A stretch of 64,000 bases of DNA from CAVONV01 sp963697355 (GCA_963697355.1 CAVONV010000032.1:310001-374000); one strand, 5' to 3'. Numbered from the stretch's first letter, positions 19,149-27,800 are shown. Program-made: numbers and translations. The notes: generated by a model from the sequence alone, not told the origin.

Positions 19149-20561
19149 ATGAGCACATCCCGGCGCGATTTCATGAAGAATATAGGACTCGGCTTCGCCA
19201 CGGCTGGATTGGCCATGGAGAATCTTGCTTGCGCCGCAGCAACCGAGAGCGGCGAGAGCGCATCCGAGAATCTCCTCGTCGACAGAGCAGGGCAACCCGA
19301 GCCTTCGCCGATCGGCTACGATCGCCTGCCTCTCGACTGGTACCAAGCGACGACACAGCGTCTCAAGGAAAAGGTCGCCGAGAAAGGCATCGACGCCATC
19401 CTGCTCTCGACCGATCGCAACATGGTCTATTTCAGCGGGTGTTTCCGTGGAAGCGGCGAGAGATCGACCTGGGCGTTCTTTCCCGTCCAGGAGAAAGACA
19501 CCATCTATTGGTACGCTCCTGGAATCGACCGCGATCTGATTACCTCCTGGTGGTGCACGGAGAACGAGTACTACTTCTGCTACCCCCATGCTGAAGGCGG
19601 CTTTCCCAACAAGGGGCAGGTCGTCAAGGGAGACCCCGTTGACCTCTGGGCCTGGGTTTTGAACGGCTTGAAGAAAAGAGGCTTCGGCGATAAGACGATC
19701 GGCATCGACGGGGAGCTCAGCTCCTCTCGCTCGAAGACCGCAGCAGAAGTGCTTCCCAACGCAACCTTCGTCGACATCAGCGACATCTGTCTCGGCATGC
19801 GTATCATCAAAACCAAGGAAGAGATCGCCCTCGCGCAAAGAGCTTTTCGCTACTTCGACAAAGTGCATGCTTTTTCTCGCGACTACATTCTCGAGCGTGG
19901 TACCGAAGCCACGGACTTCGAGATTGGCATGGCTTTGGAAGCCTACGGTATGAATCTCATGATGAAGGACGTGAAGCGAGATGGAAAGCCCCACACTGCG
20001 GTAGGCATGTATGTCACATCCGAGTACGTCCGCACCGGTTTGGCAACGGCCTACCCGCACCCTAACCAGTTCTTCCACGCCAAAGTCCAAAAAGGGGACA
20101 ATCTTTACGTCAATACCGACATCCTACTGGGAGGCCAAGGCGGTGAAGGCTACCGTAACTATCAGATTCATCCCTGGGACGCCCAACAGGAGAAAATGTG
20201 GCAGGTCGTCGCTGACTGCGTTCAAATCCAAGTGGAGGAATCCAAACCGGGTGTGGCCTGCAACGAAGTGGCCTACAAGATCCACGATTATCAAGTCAAG
20301 CAAGGTATGCAAGACTACATCTACCATCGACCCGCTCACGGACAGGGCCAAAACTCCGAAGGACACCAGCCTCCATTCATTGCATTGGGAGATCCCACCA
20401 TCATCGAGGAAGGCATGACGTTTAGTGTCGAGCCGGGTCTCTATGACTCAGAGAGAGGTATCGGCGTCAATCCAAGCGACAAGCTGCTTGTCCTGAGCGA
20501 CCAGTCGGTCTTGATGAGCCGTGTTCCTTTCTCGCGGGAGTGGAGCTTTCTGAAACTCTAA
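19149..20561 (+). CDS. M24-fold protein with degenerate metal site, Tat-exported
   Basis: ATG 19149 follows GGAAGGAGG and yields a twin-arginine signal (SRRDFMKNIGLGFATAGLAM), so export is in the folded state. The protein has AMP_N and pita-bread domains of normal length (about 470 residues). Of the five M24 metal ligands, the His region (AHGQGQNSEGH) and one Glu (TFSVEPGLY) are recognisable. The two Asp positions appear to read Asn (LYVNTD and GYRNYQ), and the last Glu position reads Ser (VNPSDKLLV). It may be a metal-independent hydrolase, as creatinase is within this fold, or a binding protein. Its stop overlaps the convergent lipoprotein gene. Alignment by eye leaves the first Asp uncertain. 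Confidence 0.75.
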   Translation: MSTSRRDFMKNIGLGFATAGLAMENLACAAATESGESASENLLVDRAGQPEPSPIGYDRLPLDWYQATTQRLKEKVAEKGIDAILLSTDRNMVYFSGCFRGSGERSTWAFFPVQEKDTIYWYAPGIDRDLITSWWCTENEYYFCYPHAEGGFPNKGQVVKGDPVDLWAWVLNGLKKRGFGDKTIGIDGELSSSRSKTAAEVLPNATFVDISDICLGMRIIKTKEEIALAQRAFRYFDKVHAFSRDYILERGTEATDFEIGMALEAYGMNLMMKDVKRDGKPHTAVGMYVTSEYVRTGLATAYPHPNQFFHAKVQKGDNLYVNTDILLGGQGGEGYRNYQIHPWDAQQEKMWQVVADCVQIQVEESKPGVACNEVAYKIHDYQVKQGMQDYIYHRPAHGQGQNSEGHQPPFIALGDPTIIEEGMTFSVEPGLYDSERGIGVNPSDKLLVLSDQSVLMSRVPFSREWSFLKL

Positions 20562-21580
20562 CGACCTATCTCGAGCACCGGGTCCGGGCCCGCTCCTTCG
20601 GCGGTCGCGAAACGCAGGATGATCTTGCGCTCGGCAATGGACACGGCGTAGACCGTGTCTTCACCTTGTGCTGCCGTGAGGGCCCACTCTCCATTCTGAG
20701 ACAATTGAAGAGAGACGGGGGAAGCCTCGAGATCGACCGTTGCGATCTCTGCGCCAGTTCCGGCGTCAGCGATTCCCAACTGTCCATCGTGAACGAGCGA
20801 GTAGATCAATAGCTTTTCGTCCGGAGTCAGACGCACCCGATTGGGACCCTTGCCGGTAGCAATCTCACTCACAACGGCATTCTTCTCGGTGTCGATGACC
20901 GAGATAACGTGCGACTCCCGACAGGCGACGTAGAGAGTTTTTCCGTCCTCGGTGATGTCGCTCCCTTCCGGACGCTCACCCACCGGAATCAACTCCACAT
21001 TGCCGGTCTCGAGATCGATCACCGATACGTTCCTCGTACCGATGTTACTGACATAGGCTCTCTTCCCGTCAGAGCTCCGGGTCACCATATGGGACGACTC
21101 GCCTTTGGTTTCGTAATCCCGAAGGATTTCACGGCTTTTCGGATCGATGATGAGTAGGCGATTGGGATTTTCTGTTGTTACGAGAATTTGGCCGGTTCCA
21201 CGATCGAGGTCGATCCCATGCGGCCTCCGGAACTCACCCAACTCCACGACGCCCGCTTTTTTTTGGTTGGCGACGTCGATGACGGTGAGGGTCGTTCCCC
21301 CTTCCGATTCCTCCTCGACTCCTCTTGCTCCGTAGTCGGTCACATAGGCAAACCGCCCATCCCCGGACAAGATCATTTCATGGGGATTCTTTCCGACAGG
21401 GATTGTCGACGATAGCTCACCGTCCAAGGTGTAGAAAGCCACTGAGTTACCCAGTTTCTGGAGGACGAGAAAGCGGGGTTCGGGCTCAGGTGCAGCGCTC
21501 GTCGCGTCCACCTCCCTCTCCGAGCCGGTTCCACAAGCCAAACTCAACAGGAAGCAAAGTATCGACACTCCTCGAAGCAT
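20558..21580 (-). CDS. YVTN-type beta-propeller lipoprotein
   Basis: Starting at 21580 (GAGGAGGAAT upstream) the product has a lipoprotein signal with lipobox LSLAC. Seven-blade propeller repeats of the YVTN/NHL-like class follow: FAYVTDYGARGV, RAYVSNIGTRNVSVID and TLYVACRESHVISVID. Each blade carries V-I-D-x-E-(T/K)-x-N-x-(V/E). Such proteins sit in the outer membrane or periplasm and bind ligands or redox partners; the role here is unknown. An earlier in-frame start at 21667 would destroy the signal peptide. The stop codon overlaps that of the convergent M24 gene. Confidence 0.85.
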   Translation of the reverse strand: MLRGVSILCFLLSLACGTGSEREVDATSAAPEPEPRFLVLQKLGNSVAFYTLDGELSSTIPVGKNPHEMILSGDGRFAYVTDYGARGVEEESEGGTTLTVIDVANQKKAGVVELGEFRRPHGIDLDRGTGQILVTTENPNRLLIIDPKSREILRDYETKGESSHMVTRSSDGKRAYVSNIGTRNVSVIDLETGNVELIPVGERPEGSDITEDGKTLYVACRESHVISVIDTEKNAVVSEIATGKGPNRVRLTPDEKLLIYSLVHDGQLGIADAGTGAEIATVDLEASPVSLQLSQNGEWALTAAQGEDTVYAVSIAERKIILRFATAEGAGPDPVLEIGR

Positions 21581-21665
21581 GAATCTATTCCTCCTCAGAA
21601 AGCCTTTAAACCTCTTTCTTGTACGCCTTGTCAAATGATTAGCATTCCAAACAGGAGGCCGATGC

Positions 21666-21887
21666 ATGTTACGGACCCGGAAAGTTCACCAGAGGATGAG
21701 GCGAGGACCCGCACTTGCGGGATTGATAGCACTTGCGATGTCAGGAACCGTTGTCCGGGCGCTGGCCGTGACCGAAGAAGACGCATCCCCGGAGGAAAAA
21801 CGGGCCGCCCTAATTCTCCAACGGGCCACGTACGGCCCACGTCCCGGTGATTTCGCAAGCATTCTTGAAATGGGGGCGGACCGATGA
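21666..21887 (+). pseudogene. DUF1800 protein, N-terminal remnant
   Basis: A 73-codon frame encodes a signal-like stretch (LAGLIALAMSGTVVRALA) and then the family's opening motif ILQRATYGPRPGDFASIL, which begins DUF1800 proteins before they continue for about 400 more residues. Here it stops at 21885-21887. What follows is the tail of a different family, so this is a deletion remnant. Confidence 0.7.
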
Positions 21888-21908
21888 GACTGGCCGGGTC
21901 TTGCGAAA

Positions 21909-22067
21909 AGCAATCTCTATGAGGGACGAGACCTCGAGGTGACGACCGATTTCCGCGACTTGCTGACCTAGGTCGCAACCTCGGCGCTCGGGCTGACGAA
22001 GTCGACAAAGCTCTTTCCCGGCCACGAGGCTAAAGGTCGGCCCGGTGCCATCAGAGTCCAAAGCTGA
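21909..22067 (+). pseudogene. DUF1501 protein, C-terminal remnant with internal stop
   Basis: From 21909 the frame reads NLYEGRDLEVTTDFRDLLT, an in-frame TAG at 21969-21971, then ALGLTKSTKLFPGHEAKG and a TGA at 22065-22067. The motif is the C-terminal signature of DUF1501 (sulfatase-like) proteins. DUF1800 and DUF1501 genes are normally adjacent in that order, so an internal deletion of roughly two kilobases has probably joined the start of one to the end of the other. Confidence 0.65.
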
Positions 22068-22126
22068 CACATGAAGTGTTCAGTCTCCAAGAAACGGATC
22101 CCTTTGGGTGAATTCGAAACCTACTC

Positions 22127-22969
22127 TCAGAAGTTGTAGCTGAGCGAGGCGACGAGTCCGTAAGCCGACGACCGTTCTACGATAGGGCTGTTCGTGATGC
22201 TGGAGCCCAATCCTTCCCTGTTCAGGAGGGCGAGAACGCTCCATTTCGAGCTCACGTTGATGACGGCGGTCACGTTGATGTCCAAGTTCCACGTGGCCTG
22301 GGCCGTATAAGCGGGACGCTCGGGCGTTGCCTCACTTTCTCGCACACCAAAGTAGTAATCGACTCGATTCTGACTCAACCATCGGGGGCCGATTCCAACG
22401 AGGATGATACCGCGGCGGCCCAGAGGAACGCCGCTCACGGCGAGAAGACTCACTTCCTGGCCTTTACTTCTTCCCAGGGTGTCGGTGAGAAAGCTGGCGC
22501 GAAAGCCCAACGGCCTTCCGCTATAAATGAACTCGACTCCCGCGTCCATGGACTTTTTTCGCTCCTCCATACCCGCGAGAAAGGGACTGTCTTCGGGCTC
22601 CAGCCCTCTGAAGCGTGCCTGGGCGAACACGTTCGCAGTGAAACGATTCGATTTGACGAAGCTGTACCCGCCGCGGATACCCTGAACGAACCACCGTTTG
22701 TACTCAAGACTAAGGGCCGGAATCGGGAACACTCGAGCGTTGGTACCCATGTAAGGTCTCGGGCTGGCGATGAACCCCGCACCCAACGACCACGTAAGGT
22801 CTTTCTGGGCGATCTTGGGCACAACCGTCTCGCTCTGGGCCTGTTCCTCACACGGCTCTTTTTCCATTTTGGTCGAGGATGAGACTCTGTCGTCTTGTGC
22901 CGAGACCGTACGTACCAGCAGGCTGAAGAGCAGAATAAAACCCGTCGAAAAGCGTGTCCATCGAATCAT
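22127..22969 (-). CDS. MipA/OmpV family outer-membrane protein
   Basis: A 280-residue protein with a signal peptide (GFILLFSLLVRTVSA). After LTWSLGAGFIASPRPYMG comes a series of amphipathic beta strands, and it ends in SLSYNF with the aromatic C-terminal residue used in outer-membrane barrels. The layout matches MipA/OmpV scaffolding porins, which associate with murein-processing enzymes in some bacteria. The start chosen is the Met before the signal; another lies 18 bases upstream. A good promoter (TAGACA, 17 bases, TATGCT) lies just upstream and shares a motif with promoters in the neighbouring photoreceptor cluster. Confidence 0.8.
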   Translation of the reverse strand: MIRWTRFSTGFILLFSLLVRTVSAQDDRVSSSTKMEKEPCEEQAQSETVVPKIAQKDLTWSLGAGFIASPRPYMGTNARVFPIPALSLEYKRWFVQGIRGGYSFVKSNRFTANVFAQARFRGLEPEDSPFLAGMEERKKSMDAGVEFIYSGRPLGFRASFLTDTLGRSKGQEVSLLAVSGVPLGRRGIILVGIGPRWLSQNRVDYYFGVRESEATPERPAYTAQATWNLDINVTAVINVSSKWSVLALLNREGLGSSITNSPIVERSSAYGLVASLSYNF

Positions 22970-23006
22970 ATTTCTAAATAACTCCATTGATTAGCCACCT
23001 GGATGC

Positions 23007-23035
23007 AGCATAGCGCAAAAGCCGTCACTTGTCTA
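23007..23035 (-). promoter_or_regulatory. Predicted promoter of the MipA/OmpV gene
   Basis: On the minus strand TAGACA (23035-23030) is separated by 17 bases from TATGCT (23012-23007). The -35 element lies within ATTAGACAAG, a sequence that recurs in the AT-rich intergenic regions near 26.7, 35.8 and 38.4 kb. An inverted repeat ACATGG/CCATGT lies upstream near 23060-23086. Confidence 0.5.
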
Positions 23036-23222
23036 ATAAAAATCTTATATAAACAAAAGACATGGGACGTATGTCCGGACCATGTGTCTAATGATGCACG
23101 TCAACGCTTCTATATTCAGCAAGTTATCGACCCGAAAGACCTCGTGGCCAAATTCCGAAGCGGTTCCCTGATGAGTGGAACAACCAAATGAGGTTTCGAT
23201 TTCGAGCCGGTGGGATCGCGTC

Positions 23223-24704
23223 TCAAGAGCCGAACGGTGGTTTCTCTACGCTGGCGTGGGAAATGGCCCTGAGCATTCCACCGAAAACGAGATTGTGGAG
23301 TGGATAGAGGGCATACCAATAGGTCAGTCCCAGCAGGCCATCGGGATCAAAAACAGCCGTTTGCCGGATCGTTGATCCTTGTTCATCGCCTTCCACCTCG
23401 AACTGCAACCAAGCTCGTCCGGGGACTTTCATCTCTGCGGATAACCGCAAAAGACGGTTGGGCTCAATCCGTTCGACTCGCCAGAAGTCCAATGTATCGC
23501 CGGGAGACAGAGCTTCGGGATCACGCCGCCCGCGACGGAGCCCGGCACCTCCCACCAGTAGGTCCAAGAAACCGCGCAACCGCCACAACCCATTACCGTA
23601 GTACCAGCCGTTGTCGCCGCCGATCCTTGCGATGGGCTCAAAGGCCTTCGCGGGCGGCACCGGAGTGGTGGCGATCCGCGAGTCGACGAGCCTCGTGCCA
23701 AGCTTCACACCACCCCAGCTGTGGCTATCTCCTAAAGATGACGTAGCATCCGACCAGCGGGTTTCGGCGAAGTCCCGATCTTCGTTGACGAGAGCGCGTT
23801 TGATGGCGTCACGGATCCCTCGAGGCCGGACATCGAATGCCTCGAGAGCCGAGCGGTCGGTCACAAGGGTGTCATTGCGAATGCTGTCGATCAGCTTGCG
23901 GCCGACGCGTCGATAGACCGGCGTCACCAATCCCAGCCACAGGCTCGATAGTCGCGGTGTCAAGACGGGAACCGGAATGACTAGACGTTTCAATCCACGC
24001 TGGCGCGCATACTCTCTCATGATATCCAGGTACGAGACCTGATCCGGCCCGCCAATCTCGAAGACTTGGCTTCCGTCCTGTCGTTCCTCACCAGCGGCAA
24101 GGAGATAGGAGATCACATCTTCAATGGCAATCGGCTGCGCGAGTCTGCGTACCCACCGGGGAGTCACCATGACGGGTAACTTCTCTACCAGAGCGCGGAT
24201 CATCTCGAAGGAAAGGCTACCGGATCCAATGATGATGGAGGCACGAAACTCGATAGTGGAAATACCGGAACCTCGCAGCAGTCGGCCGACTTCCTGTCGA
24301 CTTTCGAGATGACTCGAGAGGTGAGAGCCGCCTCCGAGCCCCCCCAAATAGACCAAACGCCTTACACCCGCATCCCTGGCCGTCTCTCCAAATAGCTTCG
24401 CCGCCTTCCTATCCGCCTCTTGGAATCCCTCGGTTGCTCCCATCGAATGGATCAAGTAATAAGCCGTGTGGACTCCTTCCAATGCGCGTCCAAGAGACAC
24501 GGGGTCCAGCACGTCGCCGGCGAACACCTCGGTGGATCCTGCCACTCGAGGCTCGAGGAACTCCGGACGCCGCGCCAGGCACCGCACCTTGAAACCTTGT
24601 TTTTCGAGAGCCTTTAGAAGACGTCCTCCAACATAGCCCGTAGCGCCGGTGAGAAGGATGCGTCTATCGGCGGAAGCCGGCGGAGTATGTCTATCCTGTT
24701 TCAT
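23223..24704 (-). CDS. NAD(P)-binding SDR epimerase fused to DUF2867
   Basis: The N-terminal half (residues about 15-310) is an atypical SDR with the cofactor loop TGATGYVGG and an NmrA-like start (ILLTGATGYVGGRLLKALE). It contains YLIHSMGA and YLGGLGGG but no clear YxxxK pair. The C-terminal 150 residues are a DUF2867 domain (WRVERIEPNRLLRLSAEMK, WLQFEVEG). This fusion is typical of the neighbourhood of light-responsive MerR regulators. It is the last gene of an operon with the CFA-type methyltransferase and DUF1295 protein. Function unknown; an oxidoreductase or lipid-binding role is an inference. Confidence 0.82.
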   Translation of the reverse strand: MKQDRHTPPASADRRILLTGATGYVGGRLLKALEKQGFKVRCLARRPEFLEPRVAGSTEVFAGDVLDPVSLGRALEGVHTAYYLIHSMGATEGFQEADRKAAKLFGETARDAGVRRLVYLGGLGGGSHLSSHLESRQEVGRLLRGSGISTIEFRASIIIGSGSLSFEMIRALVEKLPVMVTPRWVRRLAQPIAIEDVISYLLAAGEERQDGSQVFEIGGPDQVSYLDIMREYARQRGLKRLVIPVPVLTPRLSSLWLGLVTPVYRRVGRKLIDSIRNDTLVTDRSALEAFDVRPRGIRDAIKRALVNEDRDFAETRWSDATSSLGDSHSWGGVKLGTRLVDSRIATTPVPPAKAFEPIARIGGDNGWYYGNGLWRLRGFLDLLVGGAGLRRGRRDPEALSPGDTLDFWRVERIEPNRLLRLSAEMKVPGRAWLQFEVEGDEQGSTIRQTAVFDPDGLLGLTYWYALYPLHNLVFGGMLRAISHASVEKPPFGS

Positions 24705-24710
24705 TCCAAG

Positions 24711-25763
24711 TCACGCCGCGCCGTTTCCTCGACGCTCGAAGAGATAGTGGGACACCAGCCATTCGTGACCGTTTCGGTAACCCCAGAGCTCCTCACAGGC
24801 CATGAAGAACACCCGCCAAAAGACCAACCACTTGCCTTCCTGCCCAGGGCCATATGTCTCGCGGAGTACCGGACGCAAACGCTCAACGTTCTCATCCAGT
24901 TGGGCCAACCAAGCTCTCGCCGTTTTCGCATAATGAGTACCGTCTATTCGCCAATGGTCTCGAATGACGAGGTCACGCTGAAAATACAGGAGCATGTGAT
25001 CGGAGGGCATGTTGCCGCCGGTGAAGAAATGACGGCCCATCCAGTTGGTGTCCCCTTCTGTCTCGAAAGGATAAGCGTATTCTCGGTGTGTGAAGATGTG
25101 GACGAAGAGTTTTCCACCGGGCTCGAGGAAGCCGGCGACCCGCGACAACAAGAGCTCATAGTTTTTCATGTGCTCGAACATCTCTATGGACAGTACTCGA
25201 TCGAACCTTTGATCGGTCGCGAAGTCGTTCATGTCCGATGTGATGACTCTGAGATGGTCGAGCCCTCGTTTTCGTGCTTCATCCTCGATGAATCGACGTT
25301 GCGTGGTCGAGTTGGACACAGCAACGATACGACTGGCAGGATAGCGCTCGGCCAACCACAACGACAAGGAACCCCAGCCGCAACCAAGCTCCAAGATATC
25401 CATGCCATCGTCGAGCTGAGCGCGTTCCTCGTATAGCCGAAGCATGCATTCTTCGGACTCGTCCAGTGTCGAGACGCCCTCCGGCCAGTAACCCCCGGAG
25501 TATTTGAGTCTCTTTCCCAACACGAGCCGGAAGAACTCAGGCGGAAGCTCGTAGTGCTGCTCGTTGGCCATCTCGGTGTGAACGGCAATCGGGCTTTTTC
25601 TCAGCTCACTCAGGTATTGTCGGAAGTGGTCTTGGCCCGACTCGATCCCCCGGCTGAACTCTACATCGAGTCTCTCGCGATGCAGCTTCCTTATCCCTTT
25701 TCTTACGAGCCAATCCGGCAAGAGGTCTTTTTCGAGGGCCTTGAAGCCCCACTTCCACCTCAT
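24711..25763 (-). CDS. Cyclopropane-fatty-acid-synthase-like SAM methyltransferase
   Basis: A 350-residue SAM-dependent methyltransferase with motif I ILELGCGWGSLSLWLAE, the substrate-region motif YELPPEFFRLVLGKRLKYSGGYW and IEMFEHMKNYE. These place it in the CFA synthase (Mycolic acid cyclopropane synthase) superfamily, which modifies double bonds in membrane phospholipid acyl chains. It is shorter at the N terminus than classical Cfa. The start at 25763 overlaps the DUF1295 stop (ATGA); a longer frame reaching 26030 runs inside that gene and is rejected. A second, more typical CFA synthase lies at 30811. Confidence 0.87.
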   Translation of the reverse strand: MRWKWGFKALEKDLLPDWLVRKGIRKLHRERLDVEFSRGIESGQDHFRQYLSELRKSPIAVHTEMANEQHYELPPEFFRLVLGKRLKYSGGYWPEGVSTLDESEECMLRLYEERAQLDDGMDILELGCGWGSLSLWLAERYPASRIVAVSNSTTQRRFIEDEARKRGLDHLRVITSDMNDFATDQRFDRVLSIEMFEHMKNYELLLSRVAGFLEPGGKLFVHIFTHREYAYPFETEGDTNWMGRHFFTGGNMPSDHMLLYFQRDLVIRDHWRIDGTHYAKTARAWLAQLDENVERLRPVLRETYGPGQEGKWLVFWRVFFMACEELWGYRNGHEWLVSHYLFERRGNGAA

Positions 25764-26548
25764 GTCGACCTCCGTTTCGGAAACCACGGTAGGAAAACGC
25801 TCGTTGTCTGTTGATAGTCGCGGTAGTCCTCGCCTCGACTCGCCAGAGCTTGCTCTTCCGATGGTGGCACACCCGTCACTTTGAGAATGAGAATCAGCAT
25901 TATCACCGGGCTTGCCAAACCGGCCCAGCCATAGGGAGCGGGAAGAGCCATGAGAGCGTACGCACACCAAATGAGCCACTCGAAGAAATAGTTGGGATGT
26001 CGTGAGTAGCGCCAAAGGCCGGATCGGCACGTCAGTCCTCGGTTGTCAGGATTCGCGCGAAACGACGCCAGTTGACGATCCGCTACGCTCTCGCCAATGA
26101 TCGCGACCAGCCAGAGACCCACAGCGGCTATCTCCAGTAGATGCATTTTAGGAACGGCATTGAAACAGATGAGCAGGAACGGTAGTGACAAAACGACATC
26201 AAGGAGGCCCTGGGCTTGGTAGAAGAAAAAGAAATTCCTGTGAGCCGCTCCACCCCATTGTCCTCGGAGCCTGCGGTAACGCCGATCTTCGTCTCTGTGA
26301 ACGATTCGATCCAGCAGAAGATAGCTAGCCAATCGAAATGCCCAGAAACCCACCAAGAAACCAACGAGGATTTTGCGAGACGTCGCACCGGGGCCCATCA
26401 ACGCGTAGAAAATAGCTAGGCAACCCAGGCCTGTCGCCCACCCGACATCGACCGCACTCGCATCCTCCTTGACCCACTGATAGGACCAAAGAACCAACAT
26501 CATGGCGGATACACCCAGCCATCCCCACAGCAACAAATCCACATACAT
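25760..26548 (-). CDS. DUF1295 membrane protein (steroid 5-alpha-reductase-like)
   Basis: A polytopic membrane protein of about 262 residues with six or seven hydrophobic segments. The C-terminal signature GLWRYSRHPNYFFEWLIW is the NADPH/isoprenylcysteine-methyltransferase-like motif of DUF1295 and the steroid reductase superfamily. Such enzymes reduce or modify double bonds in lipids. It is the first gene of a three-gene operon with the CFA-type methyltransferase (ATGA overlap) and the SDR-DUF2867 protein, and is divergent from the photoreceptor gene. A predicted promoter (TTGACA, 18 bases, GATACT) is at 26599-26628. Confidence 0.88.
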   Translation of the reverse strand: MYVDLLLWGWLGVSAMMLVLWSYQWVKEDASAVDVGWATGLGCLAIFYALMGPGATSRKILVGFLVGFWAFRLASYLLLDRIVHRDEDRRYRRLRGQWGGAAHRNFFFFYQAQGLLDVVLSLPFLLICFNAVPKMHLLEIAAVGLWLVAIIGESVADRQLASFRANPDNRGLTCRSGLWRYSRHPNYFFEWLIWCAYALMALPAPYGWAGLASPVIMLILILKVTGVPPSEEQALASRGEDYRDYQQTTSVFLPWFPKRRST

Positions 26549-26598
26549 TGGACTCACTTGGAATCTTACCTCTTGTATCCCCTGTTGTGTCCGTCATT

Positions 26599-26628
26599 AG
26601 TATCCCGTGCCTACTCCATCTGTGTCAA
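26599..26628 (-). promoter_or_regulatory. Predicted promoter of the DUF1295 operon
   Basis: On the minus strand TTGACA (26628-26623) and GATACT (26604-26599) are 18 bases apart, about 50 bases before the start codon. The 264-base divergent region is strikingly AT-rich compared with flanking genes. TTTGACA here is close to the ATTAGACA and TTTGACA elements in other promoters of the cluster. Confidence 0.5.
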
Positions 26629-26700
26629 ATATTTGTCCATAATTATAGATGCTAAAACGTACCACCAACTCATTTTCATCAATAAAATGAACATAAAATG

Positions 26701-26730
26701 TTGACAATAGCACACTCATACGCATATCAT
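26701..26730 (+). promoter_or_regulatory. Predicted litR promoter with 11-bp phased repeats
   Basis: TTGACA at 26701-26706 and TATCAT at 26725-26730 are 18 bases apart on the plus strand, about 80 bases before the regulator's ATG. Inside this promoter TCATAC occurs at 26716-26721 and again at 26727-26732, exactly 11 bases apart, with a weaker third unit (CAATAG) 11 bases before. The CarH tetramer is known to bind direct repeats of about 11 bases across the promoter. The site therefore fits autoregulation by the photoreceptor, blocking polymerase in the dark. Confidence 0.5.
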
Positions 26731-26812
26731 ACACATGTTGTCTGATTTTAGTTAAAATAAGCCGGGTAACACCAAACGTTACTGATTTCATCGGAAACAC
26801 TACTGACAAAAG

Positions 26813-27754
26813 ATGTCTGACTTTCACCCAATTAAGGTCGTAGCGAGGAGAACCGGACTCAGTCCTCATGTCATCCGAGCTTGGGAAAAACGATACAAGG
26901 CGGTCACGCCAAAGCGGACCGCGACCAACCGTCGCGTCTACACGTCGGAAGATATCGAGCGACTCATTCTGCTGCGGCGCGCGTCACTCGCGGGCAGGAG
27001 CATCGGACAGACTGCAACGATTCCCACCGAGGACTTGCGCCAACTCGTGAATGAGGATGAACTGGCTCAGAGCGAAGCTCCCTCTTTTTCTCCGGTGGCC
27101 AGAGCTCGGCGAGACAACGAGACCATGGCCCAAGCCCTACGTGCGATTGAGAATCTCGATGCTGATGGACTGCAGATGGCGCTCGAGCGGGCCACGATGA
27201 CACTGAGTAAGCCGGCTCTCGTAGAGCAAATCGTCTCTCCGCTTCTAGAGCGGATCGGCGAGGAGTGGCGCGAAGGAACAATAAGGATGGCAAGTGAGCA
27301 CCTTGCTTCAGCCACACTGCGAACCTTCCTGGGAAATTTGAACGGGGCGTTCCCGGTCATGGCAGACTCACCTCGATTGCTAGTGACGACACCCGCAGGT
27401 CAGCTCCACGAGCTCGGCGCCCTCATCGCGGCGACGGCCGCCGCCGCGGAAGGCTGGCACATCACCTACCTGGGGCCCAGCTTACCCGCCGAGGAGATAG
27501 CCGGCGCCGCCAAAAACGACAAGTCGAGAGCCATTGCCTTGAGCATCGTCTTACCGGATGATGCCCACCTCAAGAACGAGCTAAGTCGACTCGCGCAGCT
27601 ACTTCCCGACAATGTAGCCCTTCTAGTGGGGGGAAGAGCCGCGATTCACTACGCCGACACTTTGAAGGAAATTGGTGCCCAGCGCCTTCACGATCTTCAG
27701 GATTTTCGCACGGAGCTCGATTCGCTTCGATCGGAGGGCGGATCCCGAAACTGA
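26813..27754 (+). CDS. litR: B12-dependent MerR-family photoreceptor regulator (LitR/CarH type)
   Basis: Residues 6-75 are a MerR winged helix (VVARRTGLSPHVIRAWEKRY). Residues 130-180 form the light-sensing helical bundle with the CarH signature W-x9-E-H (W152, E162, H163). Residues 185-300 are a cobalamin-binding Rossmann domain with the base-off histidine H199 in QLHELG, then SIVLPDD and LVGGRAA. These are the residues needed to bind adenosylcobalamin and respond to light. In known CarH/LitR proteins the dark tetramer represses and light-driven loss of the adenosyl group releases DNA. It is divergent from the DUF1295 operon and precedes the desaturase, fitting control of both directions. 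Confidence 0.92.
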   Translation: MSDFHPIKVVARRTGLSPHVIRAWEKRYKAVTPKRTATNRRVYTSEDIERLILLRRASLAGRSIGQTATIPTEDLRQLVNEDELAQSEAPSFSPVARARRDNETMAQALRAIENLDADGLQMALERATMTLSKPALVEQIVSPLLERIGEEWREGTIRMASEHLASATLRTFLGNLNGAFPVMADSPRLLVTTPAGQLHELGALIAATAAAAEGWHITYLGPSLPAEEIAGAAKNDKSRAIALSIVLPDDAHLKNELSRLAQLLPDNVALLVGGRAAIHYADTLKEIGAQRLHDLQDFRTELDSLRSEGGSRN

Positions 27755-27800
27755 ATTCCGACCCACTACCGCATAGGCTCGCTGACGCGCGTCGTGTATC

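Noticed and set aside
19113..20090. 325-codon minus-strand open frame
   Set aside because: Exact antisense of the Tat-exported M24 gene, whose signal peptide and domain motifs are clear.
23003..23191. 62-codon plus-strand ORF in the AT-rich spacer
   Set aside because: It covers the predicted MipA promoter, has no ribosome-binding site and no recognisable family.
24687..25436. 249-codon plus-strand open frame
   Set aside because: Antisense of the CFA-type methyltransferase, which has complete SAM motifs.
24711..26030. Extended 439-residue version of the CFA-type methyltransferase
   Set aside because: The first 89 codons lie inside the DUF1295 gene and encode no methyltransferase sequence; the ATGA overlap at 25763 is the natural start.
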